The notes under the pieces: model-generated
Seen by the model: the letters and a program-made list of their open reading frames with translations, nothing else
What the model was told of the DNA's origin: nothing
Databases searched by the model: none
Shown: positions 31,594 through 40,541 of the stretch, in pieces
Layout: each line of letters opens with the position of its first letter
Numbering within the stretch: the stretch's first letter is position 1
Source: Streptomyces sp. NBC_00286
GTDB taxonomy: Bacteria > Actinomycetota > Actinomycetes > Streptomycetales > Streptomycetaceae
DNA: 64,000 nucleotides
Direction of reading: 5' to 3'
Assembly: GCF_036173125.1 (NCBI RefSeq)
Contig: NZ_CP108054.1
Coordinates: forward strand, 7,407,001 to 7,471,000
Made by a program: the position numbers and the translations under genes

Positions 31594-33654
31594 ATGATCT
31601 CCACCCTCCTGTCCCAGCTGCACGGGCCGGACGGTGACTCCACCCCACGCCTCGTGTTCGGCGCCGACTACAACCCCGAGCAGTGGCCGCGCGAGGTGTG
31701 GGACGAGGACGTACGGCTGATGCGTGAGGCCGGCGTCAACCTGGTCTCCGTGGGGATCTTCTCCTGGGCCCGCATCCAGCCGGCCCAGGACGAGTGGGAC
31801 TTCGGGTGGCTCGACGAGATCATGGATCTGTTGCACGCGGGCGGCATCGGGGTCGACCTCGCCACCGCCACCGCGTCCCCGCCGCCCTGGCTCACCACGG
31901 CGCACCCGGAGATCCTTCCGGTGACCGCCTCCGGTGAGACGGTGTGGCCGGGGGCGCGGCAGCACTGGCGGCCCACCTCGCCGGTGTTCCGTCAGTACGC
32001 GCTCCACCTGGTGCGGAAGATGGCCGAGCGCTACACCGGCCATCCCGCCCTGGTGGCCTGGCACATCTCCAACGAGCTGGGCTGCCACAACATCTACGAC
32101 TACTCCGACGACGCGGCCGCCGCCTTCCGTGACTGGCTGCGCGCCCGCTATACGACCCTGGAGGCGCTCAACCACGCCTGGGGAACGGCCTTCTGGTCAC
32201 AGCGCTACAGCGACTGGGAGCAGATCCTGCCGCCCCGGTTGACCGGCTCCCACCCGAACCCCACCCAGCAACTGGACTTCAAGCGGTTCTCCTCCGACGC
32301 GCTGAAGGAGTATCTGCGCGCGGAACGGGACGTACTGCGGGAGATAACCCCCGACGTGCCCATCACCACCAACTTCATGGTGATGAACGGCACCAAGGGC
32401 ATGAACTACGCCGACTGGGCCCCCGAGATCGACTTCGTCTCCAACGACCACTACGTCCACCCCGGCCCCCAGGACCGCGACGAGCTGTCCTTCTCCGCCA
32501 ACCTGACCGGCGGCATCGCGGGCGGACAGCCCTGGTTCCTGATGGAGCACTCCACCAGCGCCGTCAACTGGCAGCCCGTCAACGTGGCCAAGCGGCCCGG
32601 TGACCTGGCCCGTGACTCGCTGCTGCATGTCGCGCACGGCGCCGACGCCGTCTGCTACTTCCAGTGGCGGCAGTCCGCGGCCGGCGCCGAGAAGTACCAC
32701 TCGGCGATGGTGCCGCACGCCGGGGAGGACAGCGACCTGTTCCGCGCGGTGGTGGCCCTCGGCGACACCCTCAAGACCCTGGCCCCGGTCGCCGGCAGCG
32801 AGCGCGAGCCCGCCCCCGTGGGCATCGTCTTCGACTGGGAATCCTGGTGGGCGAGCGAGCAGGACTCGCACCCCACCTCCCTGCTCGACTACCGCCAGGA
32901 AGCGCTCGACTGGTACTCCGCGCTCCTCGCCCTCGGCATCCGCGCCGACCTCGTCACCACCCGCACCGACCTCGACCGCTACCGGGTCCTGATCACGCCC
33001 GTCCTGCACGTCGTCCCTGCCGAACTCGCCAAGGAGCTCACGCGGTACGTCGAGAGCGGCGGCCACCTGGTCACCACGTACTTCTCCGGCATCGTCGACG
33101 AGAACGACCACATCTGGCTCGGCGGCTACCCGGGCGCCCTGCGCGAGCTGCTCGGCATCCGCATCGAGGAGTTCGGGCCGCTGCTCGACGGCGAGACCGT
33201 GGAGCTGGACGCCCCGGGCGGCCTTGACGGCGCCGTTACGGGCTCGCTGTGGACCGACCGGATCACCGTCACCAACCCGGAGGCGGAGGCACTGGCCCGC
33301 TACCGCACCGGTACGTACGCTGACCGCCCCGCCGTCACGCGCCGTGCCACCGGCCCGGGTTCGGCCGCGTACGTCTCCACCCGGCTCGGTGTCGAAGGGC
33401 TCACCGCCCTGCTGCCACGGCTGCTCGCCCCGGCCGGCGTCGAGAGCGAACTGCCCGCCGCCGCACGCGGGTTGGTGGAGCAGACCGTACGTCGCTCAGC
33501 CGACGGCCGCTTCGTGTTCCTGGTCAACCGGACCGACTCCGTGGTGCCGCTGACCGATCTCGACGGAGAGGTCCTGGTCGGCAGCACCGACGCCGACGGC
33601 AGTCTCGTACTGGAACCCAGGGACGTCGCAGTGCTGCGACAGCCCGCCACCTGA
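31594..33654 (+). CDS. Beta-galactosidase, glycoside hydrolase family 42
   Basis: 686 aa from ATG 31594 after GGAAGG; an upstream GTG at 31570 is less likely. The GH42 TIM barrel starts FGADYNPEQWPREVWDEDV. Glu161 in HISNELGCHN is the acid/base and Glu318 in WFLMEHSTSAVNWQ the nucleophile. The trimerisation domain and the small C-terminal beta domain follow at the usual positions. No signal peptide, so it works in the cytoplasm on imported galacto-oligosaccharides. Length is normal for the family (650-700 aa). Fourth gene of the LacI-controlled operon. Confidence 0.95.
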   Translation: MISTLLSQLHGPDGDSTPRLVFGADYNPEQWPREVWDEDVRLMREAGVNLVSVGIFSWARIQPAQDEWDFGWLDEIMDLLHAGGIGVDLATATASPPPWLTTAHPEILPVTASGETVWPGARQHWRPTSPVFRQYALHLVRKMAERYTGHPALVAWHISNELGCHNIYDYSDDAAAAFRDWLRARYTTLEALNHAWGTAFWSQRYSDWEQILPPRLTGSHPNPTQQLDFKRFSSDALKEYLRAERDVLREITPDVPITTNFMVMNGTKGMNYADWAPEIDFVSNDHYVHPGPQDRDELSFSANLTGGIAGGQPWFLMEHSTSAVNWQPVNVAKRPGDLARDSLLHVAHGADAVCYFQWRQSAAGAEKYHSAMVPHAGEDSDLFRAVVALGDTLKTLAPVAGSEREPAPVGIVFDWESWWASEQDSHPTSLLDYRQEALDWYSALLALGIRADLVTTRTDLDRYRVLITPVLHVVPAELAKELTRYVESGGHLVTTYFSGIVDENDHIWLGGYPGALRELLGIRIEEFGPLLDGETVELDAPGGLDGAVTGSLWTDRITVTNPEAEALARYRTGTYADRPAVTRRATGPGSAAYVSTRLGVEGLTALLPRLLAPAGVESELPAAARGLVEQTVRRSADGRFVFLVNRTDSVVPLTDLDGEVLVGSTDADGSLVLEPRDVAVLRQPAT

Positions 33655-33671
33655 CCCCCCACCCACGACCT

Positions 33672-33729
33672 CCTCGGACCGCACCGCACCCGTCCGAGGG
33701 CCATCCCTCCTGCCCGACGGGCGGGAGGA
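33672..33729. promoter_or_regulatory. Two hairpins in the gap before the GH30 gene
   Basis: CCTCGGAC / GTCCGAGG (33672-33699) and a CCTCCTGCCCG / CGGGCGGGAGG stem (about 33707-33729). They may partially terminate or protect the polycistronic mRNA and so set GH30 expression apart from the cytoplasmic genes. Confidence 0.5.
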
Positions 33730-33766
33730 CGAGCACAGCTACCACCACCGCAGTTGGGAGCACTTG

Positions 33767-35818
33767 ATGGCACGCCGTACCCGCAGCAGACGGCTCCTCG
33801 GAGCCGCCGGCCTCACCGCCCTGGCCACCGGGGCCGCCCTGGTCTCCGCCCCGTCGTCCACGGCACAGGTCGCGGCGGCGGACACCCCGTCCGTCACCGT
33901 CCGGCCCGACCCGTCGTACAAGCACGACAAGTTCGAGGGCTGGGGCACCAGCCTGGTGTGGTTCGCGAACGCCACCGGAGACTATCCGCCGGCGGTACGG
34001 GAGAAGCTGGCGAAGCTCCTCTTCGACGACTCCGGTCTCGCGCTGAACATCGCCCGCTACAACATCGGCGGCGGCAACGCCCCGGACGTCAAGGACTACC
34101 TGCGCGCCGGCGGCGCCGTCGAGGGCTGGTGGAAGGCCCCCGCGGGCACCACCCGCGAGGACACCGACTGGTGGAGCGCCGAGGACAAGAACGACTGGAA
34201 CCCGAAGGCCGACGCCACCCAGCGCTGGTGGGTGGACCGGATCAAGAAGGACATCACCCACTGGGAGACGTTCAGCAACTCGCCGCCCTGGTTCATGACC
34301 GAGAGCGGCTACGTCTCCGGCGGCTTCGACTCCAAGACCGACCAGCTGAAGCCCGAGTCCGTCGAGGACTTCGCCAAGTACCTGGTGGGCGCCACCGAGC
34401 GCCTTGAGAAGGCCCACAAGATCGACGTCGACACCCTCGACCCGTTCAACGAGCCGAACACCGACTACTGGGGCACCAAGCTGGGACCCGACGGCGAGCC
34501 CGTAGGCGGCCGTCAGGAAGGCGCCCACATGGGCCCCGAACTCCAGCAGAAGGTGCTCCGCGCGCTGGCCCCGGTGCTGAAGAAGTCCCGTACCGACGCC
34601 GAGATTTCGGCGATGGACGAGACCAACCCGAACATCTTCACGCAGAACTGGCTCAGCTACCCGCAGGAGGTGCGTGACCTCGTCGAGCAGATGAACGTCC
34701 ACACCTACGGCACCGGCGGCCGCACCAGCGCGCGCGACCTCGCCAAGGCCGAGGACAAGCCACTGTGGATGAGCGAGGTCGAGGGCGACTGGGGCGACGG
34801 CCAGAGCTTCACGGACATGCGGCCTGGCCTGGGCCTCGCCCAGCGCATGGTCGACGATCTGCGCGAACTGGAGCCCAGCGCCTGGGTGTTCTGGCAGCCG
34901 GTCGAGGACTACGACAACATGAAGCCCGGCGGCGAGTCCGCGAAGGGCGGCAACTGGGGCTCCATCCAGCTCCCGTTCAGCTGCACCTCCGAGGACACCC
35001 TCGAGTCGTGCCCGATCTACACCAACACGAAGTTCGACACCGCCCGGAACTTCACGCACTACATCAAGCCCGGTGACCGGCTGATCCAGGTGAACGACAC
35101 CTCCAGCGCCGCCGCCGTCTCCAAGAAGGGCAACGGGGCGAGCGTCGTCCACGTCAACAGCACCACCGGCGCCCGTTCGGTCACCGTCGACCTGTCCAAG
35201 TTCGGCAAGGTCAGCCGCAAGGCCACCGTCACCCCCGTGGTGACCAGCGCCGACAACAAGCTCGAGCGGCACAAGGCCATCAAGGTCAGCGACCGCAAGG
35301 CCACCTTCACCGTGCCCGCCCAGTCGGTGACCTCCTTCGTCGTCAAGGGCGTGTCCGGCGTCGCCAAGGACGCCGCGCTGCTCCAGAAGGGCCACACCTA
35401 CGAGCTGACCGGCGTCCAGAGCGGCAAGGCACTGACCGTCGCCGACAACGGCACCAACCTGGTCATCAGGTCGGCCGCCACGGGTGCCGCCGCTGCCGGC
35501 CAGGAGTGGAAGCTGCGGAAGATCAGCGGTAGCACGGACAACCGGCAGCGGTACGTGTTCACCAACCCGGTGGAGGACAAGCGCCTCGCCGTCCGTGACG
35601 GCGCCCCGATCGTGGAGCCCGACAAGGGCGGACGCGACAAGGCCACCCAGTGGATCATGTCCACGACCGGTGACGGCACCTTCACCCTCGTCAACGCCGC
35701 CACCGGCCGCCTCCTGGAGGTCGGCGGTCAGGCCACCAACGAGGGCGCGGCCGTGACGCTGTGGACGCCCAACTCCGGCTCCAACCAGCGCTGGAGGGTC
35801 ACGGACGTGACCGACTGA
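33767..35818 (+). CDS. Secreted GH30 endo-beta-1,6-galactanase-like enzyme with a C-terminal lectin domain
   Basis: 683 aa from ATG 33767 (GGGAG 6 nt upstream). Twin-arginine-like start RRTRSRRLLGAAGLTALATG with an AxA-type cleavage near residue 38. The GH30 barrel starts FEGWGTSLVWFANATG. Glu229 in DPFNEPNTDYW is the acid/base and Glu337 in WMSEVEGDWG the nucleophile. The beta-side domain is at about residues 430-540. Residues about 545-683 form a ricin-type beta-trefoil with QxW repeats (ending GSNQRWRVTDV). This plan matches Streptomyces GH30_5 endo-beta-1,6-galactanases by recall. It would cut arabinogalactan side chains outside the cell for the importer and GH42 encoded upstream. Confidence 0.9.
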   Translation: MARRTRSRRLLGAAGLTALATGAALVSAPSSTAQVAAADTPSVTVRPDPSYKHDKFEGWGTSLVWFANATGDYPPAVREKLAKLLFDDSGLALNIARYNIGGGNAPDVKDYLRAGGAVEGWWKAPAGTTREDTDWWSAEDKNDWNPKADATQRWWVDRIKKDITHWETFSNSPPWFMTESGYVSGGFDSKTDQLKPESVEDFAKYLVGATERLEKAHKIDVDTLDPFNEPNTDYWGTKLGPDGEPVGGRQEGAHMGPELQQKVLRALAPVLKKSRTDAEISAMDETNPNIFTQNWLSYPQEVRDLVEQMNVHTYGTGGRTSARDLAKAEDKPLWMSEVEGDWGDGQSFTDMRPGLGLAQRMVDDLRELEPSAWVFWQPVEDYDNMKPGGESAKGGNWGSIQLPFSCTSEDTLESCPIYTNTKFDTARNFTHYIKPGDRLIQVNDTSSAAAVSKKGNGASVVHVNSTTGARSVTVDLSKFGKVSRKATVTPVVTSADNKLERHKAIKVSDRKATFTVPAQSVTSFVVKGVSGVAKDAALLQKGHTYELTGVQSGKALTVADNGTNLVIRSAATGAAAAGQEWKLRKISGSTDNRQRYVFTNPVEDKRLAVRDGAPIVEPDKGGRDKATQWIMSTTGDGTFTLVNAATGRLLEVGGQATNEGAAVTLWTPNSGSNQRWRVTDVTD

Positions 35819-35842
35819 TCCACCAGCACCTGTGCGTGGGGC

Positions 35843-35882
35843 GTGACGCCTCCGGTCCGGCGGCCGGAGGCGTCACGTTTTT
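35843..35882 (+). terminator. Rho-independent terminator of the galactan operon
   Basis: A 13-bp perfect stem GTGACGCCTCCGG / CCGGAGGCGTCAC with an 8-nt loop, followed directly by GTTTTT. Confidence 0.95.
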
Positions 35883-35984
35883 GTGCCGTGCTGGTTTCTG
35901 CCGTACTGGGGCGGTGGTAGGTCCCACGGCCTAGGGCTCCCTGGGACGAAAATCCCATGTACGGGGCGCGGGCCGGTTGAGAGC

Positions 35985-37421
35985 ATGACTGCCATGCTCA
36001 GAGCCGCCGCAGAGAGACCCGTGTACCGCCCTTCCGCGCCGCCCACCTGGGTGGTGGTCGCGCTCGCCTGCGCGGGCCAGTTCCTCGTGGTGCTCGACGT
36101 TTCCGTGGTCAATGTGGCCCTGCCCTCGATGCGGGCGGATCTGGCGCTGAGCGCGACGGGCCTCCAGTGGGTCGTCAACGCGTACACGATCGCCTTCGCC
36201 GGATTCATGCTGCTGGGCGGACGGGCCGGGGACCTGTACGGGCGCAAGCGGATGTTCCTCATCGGGCTCGCCCTCTTCACGCTCGCGTCCCTCGGCGGCG
36301 GGCTCGCCCAGGCCGAGTGGCAGTTGCTGCTCGCGCGGGCCGTGCAAGGGCTGGGCGCGGCCGTACTCGCGCCCTCGACGCTGACGATTCTGACTTCGGC
36401 CGTACCGGAGGGGGCGGCCCGTGCGCGAGCCGTCGCGACCTGGACCGCCGTCGGCGCGGGCGGCGGCGCGGCGGGCGGGCTCGTCGGCGGGCTGCTGGTC
36501 GAGGGGCTGTCGTGGCGATGGGTGCTGCTGATCAACGTGCCCGTCGGCGCCATCGTTCTGGCCGCCGCCCTGCGGTGGCTCCCCGAGAGCCGGGCCGGTG
36601 AGCGGCGGCGGCTGGACCTGCCGGGGGCGCTGCTGGTGACGGCGGGCCTCGCGACCCTCGCGTACGGGATCGTGCAGACGGAGGCCGAGGGCTGGACCTC
36701 GGTCGCGGCCCTCGCCCCGCTGCTCGCCGGGGCCGCGCTGATCTGGCTCTTCCTGCTGGTCGAGGCCTGTACGAAGACGCCGCTGATGCCGCTGAAGTTG
36801 TTCCGCATACGGTCCGTGTCGTCGGCGAACGTGGCGATGTTCCTGTGCGGCGCGGCCATGTTCTGCACGTGGTTCTTCATGACGCTGTACGCCCAGAACG
36901 TGCTCGGCTATACGCCCCTGGAGGCCGGCCTTGCGCTCATGCCGAGCTCGCTCGCGGTGATCCTCGGCTCGAAGGTCGCGCCGCGACTCATGCGTCTCGT
37001 CGGGGCGCGGCATGTCGCGGTGTTCGGGACGTCGGTGGCCGTTGTCGGGTTCGGCTGGCAGTCGACGATGAGTGCGGACGGTACGTACGTCACCGCGATC
37101 CTCTTTCCCGGGATCCTGATGATGCTCGGCGGCGGACTGGCCGCCACGCCGCTCGGCTCGCTGGCCACGTCGGGGGCGGCGCCGGGGGACGCCGGGCTGG
37201 TCTCGGGGCTCGTCAACACCTCGCGCACGATGGGGGGTTCGCTCGGGCTGTCGGTGATGGCCACGATCGCGGCGGCGCGGACGGGGGGCGGTTCGTCGGC
37301 AGCCGCCCTGACGGACGGGTACGCGCTGGTCTTCCGGACGGGGATGGGGGTGCTGCTGGGCGGGGCGGTGCTGATGCTGTTGTGGCTTCCACGGGAGCCC
37401 TCCGCTGGAAGGGCGGTTTGA
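35985..37421 (+). CDS. DHA2-family MFS efflux transporter
   Basis: 478 aa from ATG 35985; ATG 35994 is an alternative. Fourteen membrane segments. TM1 holds FLVVLDVSVVNVALPSMRADL, a DHA2 hallmark with the conserved Asp. Motif A is GGRAGDLYGRKRMFL, and motif C in TM5 is WTAVGAGGGAAGGLVGGLL. It belongs to the QacA/actinorhodin-transporter type, exporting drugs or antibiotics with protons. It is separated from the galactan operon by a strong terminator, stands alone, and has no local regulator. The stop is followed by repeat modules. Confidence 0.92.
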   Translation: MTAMLRAAAERPVYRPSAPPTWVVVALACAGQFLVVLDVSVVNVALPSMRADLALSATGLQWVVNAYTIAFAGFMLLGGRAGDLYGRKRMFLIGLALFTLASLGGGLAQAEWQLLLARAVQGLGAAVLAPSTLTILTSAVPEGAARARAVATWTAVGAGGGAAGGLVGGLLVEGLSWRWVLLINVPVGAIVLAAALRWLPESRAGERRRLDLPGALLVTAGLATLAYGIVQTEAEGWTSVAALAPLLAGAALIWLFLLVEACTKTPLMPLKLFRIRSVSSANVAMFLCGAAMFCTWFFMTLYAQNVLGYTPLEAGLALMPSSLAVILGSKVAPRLMRLVGARHVAVFGTSVAVVGFGWQSTMSADGTYVTAILFPGILMMLGGGLAATPLGSLATSGAAPGDAGLVSGLVNTSRTMGGSLGLSVMATIAAARTGGGSSAAALTDGYALVFRTGMGVLLGGAVLMLLWLPREPSAGRAV

Positions 37422-37731
37422 AGACTGCAGGCCGTCCGTGGCTGGTCGCGCAGTTCCCCGCGCCCCTTGAGAGGCCTGCGGCCTCCTTCGGGGCGCTGGT
37501 CGGGCCCACGCGGCGGGCCGCACATTGATACGGCTCCGCGCCCCAATTGGGGCCTGCGGCCCCTCAAGCGGGCGCGGTTCGAAGCTGCGGGTGCGTCGTG
37601 GCTGGTCGCGCAGTTCCCGCGCCCTAAAGGGGTGCCACCCGCCGCGGTCGAATCTGCGGGTGCGTTGTGGCTGGTCGCGCAGTTCCCCGCGCCCCTGACG
37701 GGGCGCTGTATCGCAGCCAGCCTTCAGCAGG
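37422..37731. repeat. 310-bp non-coding block with three copies of the GGCTGGTCGCGCAGTTCC module
   Basis: No gene is seen. GGCTGGTCGCGCAGTTCC occurs at about 37439, 37601 and 37669, each followed by (C)CGCGCCC, with CGGCTCCGCGCCCCAATTGG between. The block sits between the 3' ends of two convergent genes and can fold into several hairpins. Confidence 0.92.
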
Positions 37732-38364
37732 CTAGAGCCAGCCTTGCTGTCTCGCCTCCCTCATTGCCTCCATGCGGTTGCGGGTGCCCGTTTTGCCGAT
37801 TGCGGAGGACAGGTAGTTGCGGACTGTGGATTCGGAGAGGTGGAGTCTGGTGGCTATGTCGGCGACTGTTGAGCCGTCTGCGGAGGCCTTCAGGACGTCG
37901 CACTCTCGGGTTGTGAGCGGGCTTGGGCCGGCGCTCAGTGCGGCTGCCGCCAGGGCTGGGTCTATTACCGTCTCGCCGGTCAGTACCCGGCGGATGGAGG
38001 CGGCCAGTTCCTCCACGGGGCCGTCCTTCACCAGGAAGCCCGCGGCGCCTGCCTCCATGGCCCGCCGTAGGTACCCAGGCCGGCCGAAGGTGGTGAGGAT
38101 CAGTACCCGGCAGTCGGGGACCTCTTGCCGCAACCGTGCGGCGGCGTCGAGGCCGCTGATGCCCGGCAACTCGATGTCCAGCAACGCGACATCGGGCCGC
38201 GACTCAAGCGCCGCGTCCACGATCACGTCCCCCGCCGCCACCTGCGCGACCACCTCGATGTCGTCCTCAAGCCCGAGCAGTAAAGCGAGGGCGCCCCGCA
38301 TCATCCCCTGGTCCTCGGCGAGCAGTACGCGGATGGACTTGGTGGGCCGGTGGTCCCGGGGCAT
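37732..38364 (-). CDS. NarL/LuxR-type response regulator
   Basis: 210 aa from ATG 38362-38364; a GTG 3 codons upstream is possible. The receiver domain has the acidic pair in LLAEDQ (15-20), phospho-acceptor Asp63 in ALLDIELPGISG, the Thr in LILTTFG and the Lys in AGFLVKDG. A LuxR helix-turn-helix (LTTRECDVLKASADGSTVAD...RLHLSESTVRNYLSSAIGK) closes the protein. It is the partner of the histidine kinase gene 52 bp upstream (DesK/DesR type) and probably controls the ABC exporter genes of the same operon. Confidence 0.93.
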   Translation of the reverse strand: MPRDHRPTKSIRVLLAEDQGMMRGALALLLGLEDDIEVVAQVAAGDVIVDAALESRPDVALLDIELPGISGLDAAARLRQEVPDCRVLILTTFGRPGYLRRAMEAGAAGFLVKDGPVEELAASIRRVLTGETVIDPALAAAALSAGPSPLTTRECDVLKASADGSTVADIATRLHLSESTVRNYLSSAIGKTGTRNRMEAMREARQQGWL

Positions 38365-38416
38365 CTCGTTCACGGCCCAAGCGTAGGCCGGGCGGACGCA
38401 CTCCGATCCCTGCACT

Positions 38417-39760
38417 TCAGGCCGCCGTCCCCGGCAGATTCAGCACGCGCGCCCCCTCCGAAACGTCAGCCGGCTCCCCCTCCTCACTCAACTCCGCCGT
38501 TTCCACCGGCAGTTCAGCCGTCACCACAAACCCGCCCCTCGCACCGGGCCCCGCCTCCAGCGAACCGCCCGCCGCCGCGAGGCGCTCCGTGAGGCCCTTG
38601 AGCCCCGTGCCGCCGACGGCACCCATGCCACCCATGCCACCCATGCCACCGATGGCGCCGATACCGGGGCCGGGCGGAGGCGGCCCGGCAGGATCGGCGG
38701 ACTGTCCGCGGCCGTCGTCCGAGATGCGCAGGCGGACACGCTCCTTGCCGCCCTCGACCGCGATCTCGCAGCGGGTCGCGCCGCTGTGCCGTACGGCGTT
38801 GGTGACGGCCTCACGGATCACCCAGCCCAGCAGCGCTTCCGTCCGGGCGGACAGGGGCGGGCCCGACTGGCGCACGACCGGTTCGATGCCGACGGCCTGC
38901 AACGCCGAGCGGGCCCGGTCGAGTTCGGTGGCCAGACTGCCCTCGCGATACCCGGTCACCGCCTCGCGGACCTCCGTGAGCGCCTGCCGGCCCACCGACT
39001 CGATGTCCCCGACCTGGACCAACGCCGCGTCCAGGTCCCGGCGGGCCAGCCGGCGGACCGCCTCCGACTTCACCACGATCACGGAGAGCGTGTGGCCGAG
39101 CAGATCGTGCAGGTCGCGGGAGAAGCGGAGCCGTTCCTCCTCGACGGCGCGACGGGCCAACTCCTCGCGGGCGGCGCGGAGTTCACGTACGGCCTCAGAG
39201 AGGGAGAGGATCGCCGCCGTCACCATCGTGGAGAGGAAGGTGCCGTACGCGACGTTCACCGCGCCCCAGCCGTCCCGGAACGCGGCCGTGGCCCCCGCGA
39301 GCAGGGTCAGGCCGACGCCGACCTTGCCGAGCCACGGGCCTCGTACGATCGCGCCCGTCGCCAGGCCGAGCAGCGGGAAGAAGAGCAGCCAGCTGCCTCC
39401 GTAGATGATGGCCAGCGTGCAGGTCACCACGCCCAGCGCGATCAGCATCAGGCGCGTGGAGCGGGCCTCGCGTGCCTCCTTCGAGAAGGCGCGGAACACC
39501 AGCGCGATGTAGAGGGAGTTGAAGGCCACCAGGCCGATGCCGCCGATCCAGGGGTTCGGTGTCTTGCCCTGGAACAGGTTGGAGAAGGCGCCCAGGCCCA
39601 TCAGAAGCCAGGGGAGGAGGGCGAAGCCGTTGGGCGGGCCGAGTTCCTCCGGCGGCCGGCCGGTCTTCTTCCGGTCGGTCTTCTTCTGGGCCCGGCCCCG
39701 CTCGCAGCCCTCGCCATGCCGCAAGGCCAGCCAGTAATTGACCCTGCTCATCCAGGACAT
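38417..39760 (-). CDS. DesK-type (HisKA_3) sensor histidine kinase
   Basis: 447 aa from ATG 39758-39760 after GGCAGGG. Five or six membrane helices lie at residues about 47-185. A coiled coil leads into RFSRDLHDLLGHTLSVIVV with phospho-acceptor His218. The ATPase domain has the N box VIREAVTNAVRHSGA and G boxes ISDDGRGQSAD and GGTGLKGLTERLAAAGG. Between the G boxes the ATP lid carries a Gly-Met repeat (GGMGGMGGMG) encoded by a 9-bp tandem repeat. It senses a membrane or envelope signal and phosphorylates the regulator at 37732-38364. Confidence 0.92.
   Translation of the reverse strand: MSWMSRVNYWLALRHGEGCERGRAQKKTDRKKTGRPPEELGPPNGFALLPWLLMGLGAFSNLFQGKTPNPWIGGIGLVAFNSLYIALVFRAFSKEAREARSTRLMLIALGVVTCTLAIIYGGSWLLFFPLLGLATGAIVRGPWLGKVGVGLTLLAGATAAFRDGWGAVNVAYGTFLSTMVTAAILSLSEAVRELRAAREELARRAVEEERLRFSRDLHDLLGHTLSVIVVKSEAVRRLARRDLDAALVQVGDIESVGRQALTEVREAVTGYREGSLATELDRARSALQAVGIEPVVRQSGPPLSARTEALLGWVIREAVTNAVRHSGATRCEIAVEGGKERVRLRISDDGRGQSADPAGPPPPGPGIGAIGGMGGMGGMGAVGGTGLKGLTERLAAAGGSLEAGPGARGGFVVTAELPVETAELSEEGEPADVSEGARVLNLPGTAA
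38621..38655. repeat. 9-bp tandem repeat in the kinase ATP lid
   Basis: CCACCCATG is repeated three times with degenerate flanking units, encoding Gly-Gly-Met on the minus strand. Length change would stay in frame. Confidence 0.9.
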
Positions 39761-39803
39761 GCCCTGCCCCCGCTCAAACGGTTCCAGACGGTTCCAGACA
39801 GAT

Positions 39804-40541
39804 TCAGACGGTTCGCGCGGTCCTGCGGTACGAAGTAACAGCGTACGAGCCGAAGGCCAGCAGCCAGAGGCTCAGGACCAGTACCGCCCCCAGGGTCGGC
39901 GCATGCCCGTCGGCGACCGCCGTGCCGAGCTGCGCGAACCGGTTCGTCGGTAGGTACGCGGACAGCGAGCGCAGCCACTCCGGGAAGAGTTCGAGCGGGA
40001 ACCACAGGCCGCCGACCACGGCCAGCACCAGGTTGCAGGCCATGTTCGCGACCCCGGTCGTCTGCGCGGTCAGCCGGTAGCCGTTGCCGAGTCCGAGCAG
40101 CGTGAACGGGATCGAGCCCAGCCACAGCAGCAGCGCGATCACCGCCCACTTCCACAGATCCATCCGTACGCCGTTGACGAGCCCGCCCGCAGCCAGCACC
40201 ACGACGATCGCCGGCAACACCGTCACCGCCCCCGTCAACGCCCGGCCTATCACGACCTGGCGCGGAGTCATCGGCGTGATGCGCAACTGCCGCAGCCAGC
40301 CGGTCGACTTGTCCTCGGCGACCCCGGCACCGGTGTTCAGGGCCGAGCCCATCGCGCCGTATGCGGCCATGCCGACCATCGAGGCGGTCTTCCAGCCGTT
40401 GTCGTCGCCGTCACCGAGATTGGTGAACAGCAAGTACATCGTCACCGGCATCACGACCGTGCCGACCACAAAGCCGAGGTCGCGCAGCGTCCGCCGCACT
40501 TCGAGCCACAGGTACTCCCACACCACACCGCTCACCCCCAT
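39804..40541 (-). CDS. ABC-2 type exporter permease
   Basis: 245 aa from ATG 40539-40541, overlapping the ATPase stop by one base; a GTG one codon earlier is equally possible. Six membrane helices in the ABC2_membrane plan: a cytoplasmic start (EVRRTLRDLGFVVGTVVMPVTMYLLFTNLG), STGWLRQLRITPMTPRQVVIGR between helices 2 and 3, and NLVLAVVGGLWFPLELFPEWL before the last extracellular loop. It forms an exporter with the upstream ATPase. The histidine kinase gene follows 43 bp downstream, as in BceAB- or DesKR-like detoxification operons. Confidence 0.9.
   Translation of the reverse strand: MGVSGVVWEYLWLEVRRTLRDLGFVVGTVVMPVTMYLLFTNLGDGDDNGWKTASMVGMAAYGAMGSALNTGAGVAEDKSTGWLRQLRITPMTPRQVVIGRALTGAVTVLPAIVVVLAAGGLVNGVRMDLWKWAVIALLLWLGSIPFTLLGLGNGYRLTAQTTGVANMACNLVLAVVGGLWFPLELFPEWLRSLSAYLPTNRFAQLGTAVADGHAPTLGAVLVLSLWLLAFGSYAVTSYRRTARTV

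Noticed and set aside
29899..32175. Minus-strand open frame of 758 codons in the galactan operon
   Set aside because: Antisense to the permease, binding protein and GH42 genes; no family-like motifs.
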